A stretch of 64,000 nucleotides of DNA from Anarhynchus alexandrinus (taxonomy: Eukaryota > Chordata > Aves > Charadriiformes > Charadriidae), in NCBI GenBank assembly GCA_008711295.1, contig VUYV01000004.1:184739-248738 (forward strand), given 5' to 3'. Both the position numbers and the translations under genes were made by a program. The first letter of the stretch is position 1, and every line of letters begins with the position of its first letter. This document shows, piece after piece, positions 13,371 through 26,656 of the stretch. The notes beneath the pieces were generated by a model. The model saw nothing but the letters and a program-made list of their open reading frames with translations, made no database searches and was not told the origin of the DNA.

Positions 13371-16300
13371 GGTGTGAGGGGTCGGTGGTGGCTCTCCTCT
13401 TGGGAGGCGGCTGGGGCTGGTGGAGTCTGTCCTGCGAGGGGACAGGTTTGGCCTGAAGCTGCCATGAGGTTTGTCACGTCTGGGCTCGAAATGGGGAACT
13501 GTGCAGTGCAGACACCATATGGCTGTTCCTGGGGCTCAAGTTGGAGTGTGAGGCACCCTGGGAAGGGAGGGGGGTTCACTTTGGCTGGCGATGCAGTAGA
13601 GTATGTTCCTCATTAAGAAGATAGGCATTCCTTCTAATTAACTGCAATGAGTCATGCTTTGATTGACCCTCCTTCTGGGAACTGCAGGGAAACCAAGTCT
13701 CCTTGCCCGGGTTTCAGACCTGTGGCTGTGGCATGTGGCTGGGTAAAAAACGTTCTGAAATACAAGGCCAGGAATGGAAGCTGGCAACAATAACCAAGTG
13801 CAGCGTTACTGTTTCCTTTGAATTCAGTGTCCCCAGCCCACGGTCTGTGCTGGTTACCTGCGCAGCTGAGTTACTGTTTGCTGTGCTCCTGCCTGTGACT
13901 CTTCCAGGGAAGACAGAGGCCGCTCTCCCCAGAGGGACTTCCACATCCTCTTCGTGCCGCGCCGCAGCCTTCTCTGCGAGCAGTGGCTGAAGGAGCAGGG
14001 CGTGCTGGGGTCCTTCATCCACCGAGAGCAGTACAGCCTGGACTTGATACCCTTCGACGGGGACCTGCTCTCCATGGAGTCTGAGAGCGCATTCAAGGTA
14101 AGCGCTCATCTTGTCTTTGAGGGAAAATGCTGTGCATTTTTGTGTTGGCTGTTGGTGTTTGGTGTGGAGGCTCTCAGAGGGTTTGTCAGTGACCAGCACA
14201 GCTGGGAAAGGCCTTGCAGAACAAATATGGCTTTATCCTGAGCCTGAACTTCTCTGTGTGCTTTCTGATTAAATGCTGAAGGAACAATCACTACACCAAG
14301 CTGCACCCCAGTTCCTCCAGCTTTAACTGCTGGTGTTATTTTCACAAATTGAGCATTCTTGAGGCGTACGATACTTAGTCGTTACAAAGAGCCAGCACAG
14401 TTTGTGTCAATACACAGCTGAAGAGCCGTGTACAATGGTTAATACTGTGCGCTAAGCTGCACCGAGAATTAACAACTGCCACATACCAGCTGTGTATCCT
14501 GTGTTCTCAGGACAGAAAGGATCGGGAGATTCTTTGGCCATCTCTGCCTTATTAAGCATAGCCCAGAGGACGCATCAGGGCCTGCAGCTGCTTGTTGGCA
14601 GCTATGCTGAGGTGTTGTGTTCTCAGATTGGCCTGATTAGAGGGAGAGGCTCTTTGCAGTCACTTTCTGGCTCTCTTACTCCTCTCCATCAAACTGGGAG
14701 TAGTGTGTGTGGTTCAGAAGTATTAATTACAGTGTCTGGTTTGATCAAATGATTTGATGTACTGACAGCACAGATAAAGTCCATATTTTCCAACAGCCAT
14801 AGTTTTTCCCCAGCCTGTGTCTCCTCTGAACTGTTTGCATGTTCTGCTGTGGAAGCAGCTGTGTTGGATCGACACCTTCCATCGGGAATCCTTCTTGTTG
14901 TTTAGGAATGTTACCTGGAGAGCGACCAGACAAGTCTGTACCATGCGGCAAAGGGGCTGATGACACTGCAGGCTCTCTACGGAACCATCCCACAGATTTT
15001 TGGGAAGGGCGAGTGTGCCCGGGTGAGGCAAATTTTGCTGCTTAAAAACTGCATCTTGTTCTTTGGAACTGCCTTAAGGAGTGTTTGATTAAATGCACCT
15101 GTGGGTTTTTTGAATCCAGCCACGGACCGTTCTTGTCATATTGGAATTTCGGGATCGTGGCCATCATGTCTTTGTAATCTCTGACCAAAAGAACAATCTT
15201 TGGTGTTCTATAAGTCTTTCTTGTCAGGAGGATTTACCTGATTTCAGATGCTTCTTGCTCATAGGTACACTGCTTTTGTGTTTTCAGCAGTTCTTTCTGT
15301 GGAGTTTTAACACTTAGCTGTTCTGTTGGTATCAGAAGGGCTGAATAAAGCAGGAAATGTGTAACCTACTGCTCATGCCTTAGCTTTTTCATCTCTCCAT
15401 ATAACTCACCCTTTTTTCTTCCCTCTGATCAACCTATGGTTTAATTGGTACCTCTTGTAATGAGGGAGCGGCTTGAGATGAACCCAGTGCTTCGGCCCAT
15501 CACTGTCTTGCTAAGCTGCAGAGAGCAGCAGAGAAGCACCCTTTTTTCCCCCCCCTTTTTTTTTTTTGTCTTGTCCTGCCCCCATCTGTCAGCCCGTCTG
15601 TATTTCTTGCCATTCTCTTCCTTTACACAGGGCTGCACCCCATATTTGCATGAGCATGTGCTTGTAGGGCCTAGAAGTCAAATCCGTCTGTTGTGGCCTG
15701 CACCATAACCAGATCAACGTGATTTATTTTCAGCACGTGGCTAATATGATGATCAGGATGAAGCGTGAGTTCCCTGGAAGCCAGAACTCGATATTTCCTG
15801 TCTTTGATACCCTCTTGTTGCTGGACCGCAACGTTGATCTGCTGACGCCGTTAGCTACGCAGCTGACGTACGAAGGGCTGATAGATGAAATCTATGGAAT
15901 TCAGAACAGTGAGTACTGCTGGGTAAAGGGGAGGTCTCTGGCGTGTTGGAGCAGGTTGCAGTGCATCAGGTGGGTTTCTGCTTCGCTAAATGACCATGAT
16001 GTGGGAGCAGCTCACCTGAACTTAGTGTGAGGATGGTTCAGTCCCAAGCTAAAGCCCATCAAGATCAGCTCTGGCTCTGTTTTTACCTAGGAATGGGAAT
16101 TGAGTACAGGGCATGGTTACTGAATGGGCATATTTTGGATGTTGTGTGCAGCCACAGTGACACAGAATACGTAGTGTGGGAGGAGAAATGTTAGTGTATG
16201 CCTTCACCCTCCAGCCTGGCTGGCTCACATGCCACACCAAGGGGACGAGAACAGTTTGTGAAAGGCTGTTCAGAGCATTCTCCTGCTCTTCAGGAGGTAG

Positions 16301-19300
16301 TGTGAAAAACTCCAGAGAGGCACTTATGGGTTTTAATCCCTCCTGCTGTACTGAATACTGTCTGGAAGGCTGCCTCCAAACCTCTTTGGTAGCAGGGTAT
16401 CTAGCACTTGGGTTCTGATCATGTATGTGTGTATAGGTCTCTGGGTCCCTGGGTGAGTACAGGGAGACTCTCTTTAATTAACACACATGCACTGAGTCGT
16501 CTGGGCATTTATATTAGCCCCCAGCTTGGGGGACACGTTTCTGTAGCCTGCTTATCTTAACTTATGGTGGTGAAGTTCCGGTCCTTATAAGGGTTATTTC
16601 TCTGCGTTTCTTAGCTTATGTGAAACTCCCTCCTGAGAAGTTTGCCCCAAAGAAGCAGGGTGAGGGTGGGAAAGATCTCCCCACAGAACCCAAGAAGCTC
16701 CAGCTGAACTCCGCTGAAGAGCTGTATGCTGAAATCCGAGACAAGAATTTCAATGCCGTGGGGTCAGTGCTGAGCAAGAAAGCCAAGATCATCTCAGCAG
16801 CCTTTGAGGTGAGGCCTGTACCCGGCCGTGCATCCCTTGGGCATTCTTGTCATCAGATAAGTCACAGTCTGTGTTCAGCAGGGCTGTGACTGGCAGCTCA
16901 GGCTGTTGCCATGGAGTAATCCTCCAGCCAGAGAAAAAAAAGTAGTCTTCAGGCACCCCTCCAGGATGTTCCCCTGCCCTGGGATGAGATCAGCTCCACT
17001 TTAACTGTTCCGAGGAGGTGTTGGTCAAATCTCAAGAATCCTGTAGTAATGCAGATCCTCTCTTCTCTTCTCCCCGCACCTCTGTTCTGGGGCTTTTCCT
17101 ATCCTCACTGTTAAAAGCTTGTCTCAGGCCAGCCTAAACCACATTTCTGCTGTGTGAGCCTGTAGTTCCCTTAATAGGAATTGCTTTTATCAGTCTGCAG
17201 AACAGTCAGGTGCTACTTCCCTCTGCATGAGGTCAAAGGTTAATTTTAGCGTACTGATCAATTCCGCTTTGTTGCTGTTGTTACCTGTTAACTGAAAAGT
17301 CCTTTTCCCTTTGTATTCACTGAGGATGCACAGAAGACGACTCCTGTCTTTATTCTGTCACAGAATAAAACTCCAGAATGTACAATAGAGTATTATGGCA
17401 GCATAAAAAAACAATAGGAATGTGAAGACAGTTGTCTTACAGGCGGTTTGACCTGTAAATTCATGCTCATGTGTCACCTATAGACAAAGCTGGAGAGTGT
17501 TTGTGGTTTTACTTGAAAACATCCTGTTGATGATTCATAAAGAAACTGAGACCCCATATCTCTGCTTTGAGACTTTGTGGTGGTTCTCAATAGAACTTGT
17601 TGTACTGTTTGATTGTATTTCCTTGGGAGGGGGGTTGCCTCTTTTTTGCCACATTTAAGATAAGGTAGCGGTGCTTTAACTGAAATGCCGTGTGCTCAGC
17701 CTCATCTCCTAGTAAATGTCTATTATTGCAATATTAGCACTGAAGGTGCTAAAGATGGATTATTCATACTGGTTGTTAAAAAAAAATAATCTAAGAAATT
17801 GTCAGAGATAATAGGTGATAATGAAACAGCAGCATACTGGCAGCAGAGGACTTCTTAAATTGCAGGCTTCTTCATTATCACTATCCTGCCTGCACTTGCC
17901 CATTTAAATCCTTCACATATGAGTCAAATTATTATTTTTATTCCAAGTTGCAGCAAGAGGCGAGTAGCCCAAATGAAATACAGACCTCTGGACTGCTCTG
18001 AGAGCTGAAGTCTGCATTGTGCTTCATCAGATCCTTGCTCAAAACCTGGGACGTTGTTACAGCCAGGTACAGTGAATGGCAGGCTTCTACTTGCGAGGGG
18101 CGCAGACGCTGCCAACCCAGTTCCTCAGCACCTTTCACTACTGTTTTGAGCCCCCATTTCTGACTGCGTTTGCCTCCAGCTCTATGTTTACTGGCAGCTA
18201 GCAAAGTAATTCATCTTTGCATGAAAAAAGGAGTTTTGCTGGTAGGGAGACTGAGGAACAGATAGTGATGGCTGAAGTCAGACAAAGGTGGAGAAAAGTG
18301 ATTGGCAATAGTGGTATAATGGAAAAAACAGTCTAATGATCCTGGTGTAGTATGTCCTGCCTCTTCTAATGATCAAAGTGCTATTACAGGTAATGCTGTG
18401 ACTTTAGTATAAGCATCTAAAGTCTTTTGTCCAAGCAGTTGCATATCCCTAACAGTATCTGCTGCTGCAGTGAGTACAGTAAAAACTTTGTCATCATAAA
18501 ATGGTTGGTTGGTGTTATTAATCTGAACAAGACCTAACCTAAGCAACGGATTTCTTTAGGAAAGACACCACGCGAAAACCGTTGGAGAGATTAAGCAGTT
18601 TGTCTCACAGTTGCCACACATGCAGGCAGCAAGAAGTTCTCTAGCAAACCACACCTCCATTGCAGAACTCATCAAAGACATCACGAGTGAGTATTCATCG
18701 AATGGTCTGTCTGACTAATTTCAATATAGCAAGATGCAAGACAACCTGATGGACATCATTCAGCTTGGCAAAAATTGGCTTTGCTCCATCCAGTGCATCT
18801 CTGCTGAAATGTTAAATGTAGAAAATAAGTTGTTAGCTGCTATTGTATTGATTTTCATTCTTTTCCCAAAGCATCTGAAGATTTCTTTGATAATTTAACA
18901 GTGGAACAAGAGTTCATGTCTGGAATAGACACAGACAAGGTAAGTAGATAATGACAATTATTGACTCTTACGTCTTCAAAAATAACCCAATGTATTTCTC
19001 TGGGTTTTTTCCATTTGGGTTTTTTGAGAGAGGAAAAATCTGATCTAGATGATCTCTGTCTCCTTCCAGTGGAAAGGTTGTGAGCTCTCATGTGTGTCTC
19101 CTTGCACATTTGCAGTTTTTTTCCCAGTGACATGCATTGCTGAATGTACCTGGAGACGGTGTTGTACTGTGTGCTTTGCTGGGCTGCAATTACCTATCAC
19201 TGCCTGTAAAGCAGATGTATACAGCTGGGGTGCTTTGACTTGTACGGGGCACTACGTGCTGCAAGGAATCAGTGAAAGATTGAAGACCGTTAATCAGAAT

Positions 19301-21241
19301 TTTTTCAGTGCATCAAAGTCTAGCTATTGACTGTGGAATAGACGTTCTTAGACATTCTTTAGAAAGACACTAGGGGTAACCAGTGCTGGATCACTGTTTT
19401 ACAGTTGGCCTTGAGCAGGTCTTCCCAGGTCTTCTAGGCACTTTAACAGGTCTTTAAATAACAGGTTATGTTTGCGGTTTTTTTTTCAATAGGTTAACAA
19501 TTATATTGAAGACTGCATAGCTCAAAAACATCCATTAATCAAGATCTTACGTCTTGTGTGCTTGCAATCTGTATGCAATAGTGGACTGAAGCAGAAGGTT
19601 CTGGACCATTACAAAAGAGAGATTCTTCAGGTTGGGCTGTAACTTTTGTATCAATAAATGTCTGAGAAAATCCACATCAAAGCCTCAGCTCTACAACACT
19701 TGCATTCTAGACAGATGCATCTTATACATGGGTAGCATTGATTTCCAGTGTGTACAGACAGAGCACTGAAGCTTCTGTTTGGGCTGATAGCAATGACTCA
19801 GGAGGTGCTTATATGTATTTTACAACATGTAGATACAGAGAGGTTTATAAACATCATTGCACATTTTACTATTACAATTTAAACACTCTAAATGGGATAT
19901 ACTCTAGAGAGATCTTAACTTTTTTAAACTCACATCATTGCTTTTTTTTTTTTTAAACACTCTGGTCATGGATTATTGACATGGTATTACAGGTAAATTC
20001 TTCATATTGCAGACTTACGGCTATGAACATGTATTGACCTTAAACAACTTAGAAAAGGCTGGACTCCTGAAACCTCAGACAAGTGGTAGGAATAACTACC
20101 CAACAATCAGGAAAACCCTGCGCTTATGGATGGATGATGTTAATGAACAGGTAAATAGGCGCCTCAGCCATGAATGATACATCTAACAATACAGAATTAT
20201 GTGCAGCAGGAAAACCTTCATCTTTTTTTAAATTTATTATTTTATTTCTATGGTGCTATTTTGCAGCATGTAGCACTCACCCACTGCTCACACTCTGCTC
20301 TCTCCTGCAGAACCCCAACGATATCTCCTACGTGTACAGTGGCTATGCTCCGTTGAGCGTGCGCCTGGCACAGTTACTGGCTCGGCCAGGGTGGCGGAGC
20401 ATAGAGGAGGTTTTAAAGATGCTGCCAGGTCCCCATTTTGAGGAGAGGCAGCAGTTACCTACTGGCCTTCAGAAAAAGCGTAAGTTTTGCTTTGTTTTCC
20501 CATTATTTAAAGGGGCATGCATCTCTGTTAGACTGGAATGAGACAAACTGAAATCAGGGCTGGCAGAGTCCAGTCATCTATCTCGTCTCCCTGTCTCACT
20601 GCAGTATTAGATCTACGTAACCCATTTTGGACAGATAGCTTTCTGGCCTCTTTAAAACATCCAGTTGCATATTTGGCCTGCTATTAATGCCCAGCACTGT
20701 GTGCACTGAAGATACTATAGACCTGTACATTTGTTTAACTTTTCATCAGAGTACTAAAAGAAACCCTAACTTTACATTGTGATTTTAATAAGTAACATTA
20801 CTTTACCAAGAAGGTCAGCATCACTCTCCTAGTATTAAGCCTGGGCAGACAGAAGCACATCCTGTAAAGACTCCAGAGCTGGGAGTGTAGTGTCTGCCAT
20901 TTCTGGGCCCCAGTCTGGTATTCTGCCCTATAGGTTTCTCCTCTAATTCAGCTGCTCTCTTTATTATTTTGAGTTTGACTGACAGTTGATGGATAGGAGA
21001 CATAAAAATAAAACTAATACAACCTGTGTATTTCTCTGAATACACAGGTCAACATGGTGAGAACCGAGTCACTCTGGTGTTCTTCCTGGGAGGTGTGACG
21101 TACGCAGAAATTGCTGCACTGAGATTTCTGTCCCAAATGGAAGATGGAGGCACCGAGTATGTCATTGCCACTACAAAACTGATCAATGGAACAAGTTGGA
21201 TCAAATCCTTGATGGAAAAACTGGAGCCTGCCCCCTTCTAG
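12889..21241 (+). CDS. VPS33A: VPS33A, Sec1/Munc18-family subunit of HOPS and CORVET, complete
   Basis: SM protein that binds and templates SNAREs during late endosome, lysosome and melanosome fusion, held in HOPS/CORVET through VPS16. Thirteen coding exons with GT/AG borders and consistent phases: 12889-12990, 13066-13131, 13235-13362, 13908-14097, 14906-15022, 15734-15908, 16615-16808, 18560-18686, 18872-18939, 19493-19630, 20013-20150, 20311-20479 and 21048-21241. Together they give 601 aa, close to human (596 as I recall). The start [12 protein letters not shown] matches the human N-terminus and sits in a good context (GCCATGG). Near-identical blocks include [40 protein letters not shown] and [18 protein letters not shown]. 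By my count the arginine of SVRLAQ (residue 499) corresponds to human R498, mutated in mucopolysaccharidosis-plus syndrome. Differences from human: a longer loop GRSPQR near residue 110, and the tail MEKLEPAPF instead of MEKPF. Confidence 0.98.
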
Positions 21242-23095
21242 GGTCTGTGGCAAGAGACAGTAAAGGAGAGAGGCCCTTTGTGACACAGGCATATCACCCT
21301 CTGGTCTTCTGGCATGACTGCTTGAACGTCAGAGAAACGACAGTGAAAGAAGCTCTCCTGAGACCAGCTCATGATGCAGTTACCCTCATACCCCTCTGCA
21401 CTGGTGTTCCTACTGTTTGTGGAACTTCCTAGTAGACAAGCAGTGCTGAAAGGTACTAACAATGAAATAAGCAGTAGGAGAAAGAGAGATCCTGGCTTGT
21501 GGTCTGAATTGGCAAATAAGCACTGGGGGAGCAGGGATTTACCCTTTGCTGCTTTATTTTTCTCGCAGTTTAGTTTTAGTGGGAGATGTGATTGCTTCTT
21601 TTTACCTTCCTAAGGTACTGAGGAGGCAGGATGTTTATGTCCCTGATTTCATACTGCTATTCCCAGCCTGTGTTTCTGTCTCTGAAGCCTGATACATTCC
21701 ATCAGTGCACTGGATTTGTTGCTGTTAGAGATCTGTACTCGGCTGCACCTCTGCTGTACCCAGGGTTCAGTTTCCTGTTTATCTTTATGATGAAGGCCAA
21801 GAAACTTGGGCTTCCCCAGCTTCAGCACAGTCACATCAACAGGCAGCAGCAAGGCCAGGCCACAGTAGCTAAATCTTCTCATGTCCTTGGAAGCTGATTG
21901 TACAATGGAAAGAGAACTGCTGTAAAGGGGAAGCAGTAACTTTTTTACTGCATAGGTTTAGAACTCGTGGCTCGTGGGCATCTAGAGTAATGCACCTACA
22001 GGACTTGCTTAGCCTGCGCTGTACTGCAACAAGTTCTCTGTTACAGTTAGTTGCCTGTAGGCCATACTCAAGTCCATTGTCCTGCATGCTTTGGCCAAGG
22101 CATTCATTGGGTTTTCTACAGCAACAGCTCTAAACCTTGAACTATCCACATGCACGTCAACAGCACTGACTACAACTAAAACCAACTGCACCCAAATTAC
22201 AAGGGAAATGATTGAGCCTTTTACTTCAATAGCCCTCTGAAGGGATCAGTGTTAGGTGGCTTGTTTGTTTTCCAGAGTCCACTTGACTCTGGAAAGCTAA
22301 TCCAGAGTAGGAATGACAGGAGTTTTATGTTTGAAGACACACAGACACTCTCCATGTGGGACTCAGGCCAAAAATAGCAATGTCAGTGACACAGTAAACA
22401 GTGTGTTTAAAAACAGACACTTTTTTCAACCTCCGGTTCACTTTATAAATTGTGGTATTTTCTGCCACAAACTGGTGTAGAGCTCAAAGTTATAAAATGG
22501 AATTTTCCATGGTCTTGGTGGCTGGGCCCTTGGTGTTGATGAGCCAGTGTGTGCAAGAGGCAGCTTCTGGCTCCAGAAGACTGAGCCTTGCTAATTGCTA
22601 GGGGCTGGGAAAGCTGGGGAGAGGAGTGGGGGGGGGGGGGGGCGCGGGTGTCATTGCTGATGCTGGCAGCAGCTGACCACTGCCAAAGCCTGTGCTGCTG
22701 CACCTCAGCTCTTTCCCTGTTCACTGTCACTGTACTCACGTGCTTCAACAGCAACCACTGGGGACTCTGTTTCGCACTATTTAAGAGTGAAATGCAAAAA
22801 CAACTGAAAAAAAACACCTCACCCTGCACCTTAAATCACTCTCTTAGGAAACATTCTGTTCTTAGGTATCCTGCATAATGCATATGTCCCCAAAAACCTT
22901 TCATTTTTCCAACTTGTTACTGTTATGACTGGGTTTCAGTCTGTTTTGTTTTGTAAGACTGAGTTCTGCCAAATCAGCCCCTTAACAGAGCCCCTGTCTG
23001 TTTAACTCCAGTTGGCTTATTAGAATAAAATAAAAATGTATTTGATTTTTTTTTTGAAAGTGTCACTCTGTGTCTGGAATATTAAAAAAATAAAT
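21242..23095 (+). other. VPS33A 3'UTR, with candidate poly(A) signals near 23.03-23.10 kb
   Basis: No coding signal follows the stop at 21241. Overlapping AATAAA hexamers occur at about 23025-23035 and again at about 23090-23100, so the 3'UTR is probably about 1.8 kb. It contains a G homopolymer of about 15 bases at 22628-22642. The exact end is inferred. Confidence 0.5.
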
Positions 23096-23135
23096 AAAAT
23101 AAAACAAAACCCTGCATTGTTGTAGCAGTATCCTT

Positions 23136-23162
23136 CCCCCCCCCCCCCCCCCCCCCCCCCCN
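23136..23162. repeat. Poly-C run of 26 bases ending in an N
   Basis: A homopolymer of C fills 23136-23161 and is followed by the only ambiguous base in the window, at 23162. This is a typical sequencing or assembly uncertainty at a homopolymer; the true length is unknown. Confidence 0.95.
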
Positions 23163-26100
23163 TTAAGTTGAAACTGTTTTTCTAACATCTGGCTGTTTTT
23201 TTCTTTAAGCTTCTGCACTAATTACATTCTGTTCTGCCACTTAAAATACCGCATCAGAAATAGTTATGGGATTTCTTGACATCTAAAGAAAAATACATTT
23301 TTAATCATTTGAGAGTTTTTACTTCAAGTGGGTAGGCAACTTGCAGCCTAGTCTTAAAAAAAGAGAACATGCTGCCACTTTCATGATGCAAGGAACAAAT
23401 GTGGATTGCTTTGCATTATTTCCCCAGTTCCACTGTAAAGTAGGTAGTTCCACAGTATTTAAAAAGAAAATTGAAATAGCTTTGGATCAAGAATTAGATG
23501 TTTCTGTGCAGAGAAAACAAGAAACGATGTGATTCAGTGCAAGCCTTACACAGTGTCCTTGGCTTGGCCTTGAGGGTCTTTGTAGTCTCACAATTTCCAG
23601 ATTTTTTAAAATTTTTTTTAATCTTAAAAATTGAACTAATAGCAAGGAAATGGATAGCACTGATCAGGCTAGTTTGTGAACTAAGGTTATGACGGGTAAA
23701 AGCTGTGCCACAAGTGAATAAAGGAAACCACGCAAAGCGCCGCTCAAACAGCTTGCTTACCCTTGGACCAGGGTAACCACTTGGACCAGCAAATGTGTTT
23801 GTTAGTAACACTAGAGTCAAAACATTTCGAAAATAGTTTATGCTGGACACTTGGTAAATTCTAATTTAGCAACAACACTGCTGCATATTTTTTTGCAGAC
23901 TGTAGCCTGCACCACCACCAAGCAAGAGCCATGTGGACACTCAAACTAGACAAAGTCTTTTCCTGGAACTATTCAACAAAAACAACAACAAAAAGCCATC
24001 CTGACGTTGATCTATTCTCTAGAGGAGCAATTACTACTTAACAGGCTTCCTGAGCAGCTTGATTATGTTCTGCTTCTGTCTAAGGCCTTGCTGACCATGT
24101 GGGTAATAATTTGATAACAAGAGAGCCTAATTAAATTAAGGGGCCATTTTCTACATCATAATATCTTTGTAGGTAAGAGATTTGATTTGCAGTACATACT
24201 CTTCCTTCTCTCTGTTGTCTGCATTTGTCTGGTTTACCAGCCAAAAAAAACCAACCCAAACACAAAGAAAACATTTCCCAACCTCCACCCCAAAAGACTT
24301 TCACTTTTCATATAACAGTATCGGAAAGCAGTTTTGCTAAAAATAAACACATAGCTTACCTTCCTCCTCCCCCTGCCCCCTTGCTGCAAAGAAGTTACAG
24401 CTCTTGCTCTCTAAAAGGTAGGGATGACTTCTCGGGTGTGCAAGGGTGAAGCTAGGGCAGTGGACTAGTGACAGTGCAGCGATTAGGCTGTCTTCAGCAC
24501 TCACTCTCTTCTGATAAAAGAGCCCAACTCAGTCTGCCCAGTTCCATCCTGTAATGTGCTGCTCATCTGGGACGATCCCCAGCTGTATGTGAGCATCCTC
24601 CCCAAGTGGCCCACAGAAGCACAGGGCTCTCAGAGAATGGAGCAAGAGGCACAACAGCCTTCCAGATAACTCCAGGACAAAAAAGTGTAAGATGACGCAA
24701 CACTCTGTCAGAGGGAAAAACCCCACATTTAAACAAATGCAGGGTTTGACCAGGTAAGACTAAGCCATAGCGATTAAACTCAGAAAATACTGTTGACAAA
24801 AGCACTCTGGGGAAGGGAAGCTATTTGGCATGCTCTGTACTGCCGTGCTGCACAGAGCGCAAAGGCGCTATGTCATATAATAATTGGTCCTGACCACACC
24901 TAGTGCATTAGTCCTCGTGTGGGCTGCAAACACAACCTCATTACTCCTGGCTCCCGGATGAGCAGATCAGAAGGGTATCAAACTACAGCACAAACCGTTT
25001 AGAAGCCAGAAATTGAAGGGACAGCTGCAGAACAAAACTAGTGAGAGAAATAGGAACTTTACGAAGTAGAGCTCATCATCTGCCTGGGTAAGTAGTGTAT
25101 TTCTTTATCAACATCTTTTTAGAGAATCTGAAATCATGTAAAGCTTATAGATAGAAAACTTCAATGCTTTGAACAACTGGGAAACCATGGCTGGTTTTAA
25201 AATGCAATAGCTCCTATAATGTACGTGTGCCTAAGCTTAGACTGAAATGACTGAACTCTTTAATAAGACCCAAAAGTGAAATCTTTATCACAAGAGCTCT
25301 TTAAAAAATATTCTAAGTGGTAGGATGGGAATTCAGTTTACTTTGGCAGGCTTTAGACTCTTTAGAAGAGAAGTAATCCTTTTAAGTTAGCTTTATCTTA
25401 AGTCTGGTTTTAAATTCCTTTTATGTGGTTGATGAAGAGTGTGGATACTTTTGATCAGGCACAGTTATGATCAAAATTTAAAAGAACATATAAATTGGAA
25501 AGACAGTAGAATTGTTTAGATGGGTCTTCACAGCTTTAAGTCTAAGGAGCCAACAATTTTTGTGAAAGAGTTCAGATTTTACATTAAACTAACAAATAAG
25601 TGATCACTCCTAAAGTAATGTGTAAGTACGACTTTAAAACACAGCTAGAAGATGAATTCTAAAGCATCTTACCCCATGTCTCCCATTTAAAGGTTATTTT
25701 TATCGTGAGATATAAATATTTGCCTGTGCAAACTTATATTTAAGCCCCAGTTTTCATCATTCTTAAACAAAAGGCTCAGTTTGTGCCAGTATCTCCATTA
25801 GATGCAATTATATCATTAAATATTAATGGTGGCTTGCTTGGAGGAATTGACCACTTTGATCGGAACACACTGTTGGTAATGCACCATCAGCGACCGCTCT
25901 GAACATGAAGCTTCCTAGGTGCAGAGACACTGACACAGAGGGAAAGATACCAGGAGTCAGCTGGACTCTGTAAGGGTCTCTAGCCCTTACCGACCCAGCA
26001 GTGTCCACTGCCTGTCTGTCTGTATTTTAATTTGCTTAGTTACCAGTCCTGATTTGGAGACTTTGATCAGATCCTGAACTCTTTTTCAACACTGCGCAGC

Positions 26101-26278
26101 TCAATGATCCTGTACAGGACTCCGAACAAACACACACAAGTCCAACCTGACACTAACGACCTTCTTAGATGGCCCGGTCCCTCCTGAATACAGCCATTTC
26201 TCCCTACAGCAGAGCCACCCCGCTGGCTCTGCACCCTCCTTCGTCAGAAAGACTCATCCTATCCCTTTGCTTACAGAC
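23163..26278. other. Intergenic sequence between VPS33A and the microprotein exon
   Basis: AT-rich, unique-looking sequence. Short open frames here have no recognisable domain, no splice-consistent partners and no codon bias. I see no gene, known repeat family or RNA gene. Confidence 0.5.
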
Positions 26279-26341
26279 CGGGGAGGAGCAGGGCAGCAGC
26301 CGGCCCCAGAGACCCTACCTGCCGCAGTGCCAGGGAGAACC

Positions 26342-26476
26342 ATGCCGGACTCCTTCGCCGTCCATTTCCTCAAGGTACTGAAGGAGCTGCTGGCCTTCGT
26401 GCTGTTCAGTTACACCGTGCTGGTCGGGGCGCTGCTGCTCGCCGGCTGGACAACGTACTTCTTGGTGCTTAAATGA
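26342..26476 (+). CDS. Candidate 44-aa single-pass membrane microprotein (unrecognised)
   Basis: A short frame from ATG 26342 (A at -3) to TGA 26474-26476. I do not recognise the family. The product begins MPDSFAVHFLKVLKE, continues as about 24 hydrophobic residues (LLAFVLFSYTVLVGALLLAG), and ends GWTTYFLVLK. This suggests a single membrane helix with short ends. Most third codon positions are G or C, although the surrounding sequence is AT-rich, which points to coding selection. An acceptor-like CTTACAG precedes it at about 26278, and the frame stays open back to that point, so an upstream exon could lengthen the protein. A poly(A) signal follows at 26634. It lies between VPS33A and DIABLO on the same strand. 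Alternatives are a chance frame, or the last exon of a longer gene. Confidence 0.5.
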   Translation: MPDSFAVHFLKVLKELLAFVLFSYTVLVGALLLAGWTTYFLVLK

Positions 26477-26633
26477 GAGATCCTCTTCTGCTGCAGCAGC
26501 CTCAGTCTGGCCAGAGGCACCGGGTTCCTCCAGGCTGTGCATCTGCTCGACACACGGGATGGTGGTCCCTTCCTCCTGTAAGCATTTGGTTTCATTACTG
26601 CCTAATCACAATCTTATTTTCTTATGTAAAAAG

Positions 26634-26639
26634 AATAAA
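26634..26639 (+). terminator. Poly(A) signal AATAAA after the microprotein frame
   Basis: AATAAA about 157 bases after the TGA at 26476, followed within a few bases by a run of about 13 A at 26644. It supports a transcript ending here. The encoded A-run could also hint at retroposition, but a splice-acceptor-like site upstream argues against that. Confidence 0.5.
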
Positions 26640-26656
26640 GATTAAAAAAAAAAAAG

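Noticed and set aside
12986..13579. 197-residue minus-strand frame over VPS33A exons 1-3
   Set aside because: Shadow of the GC-rich VPS33A first exons; no domain.
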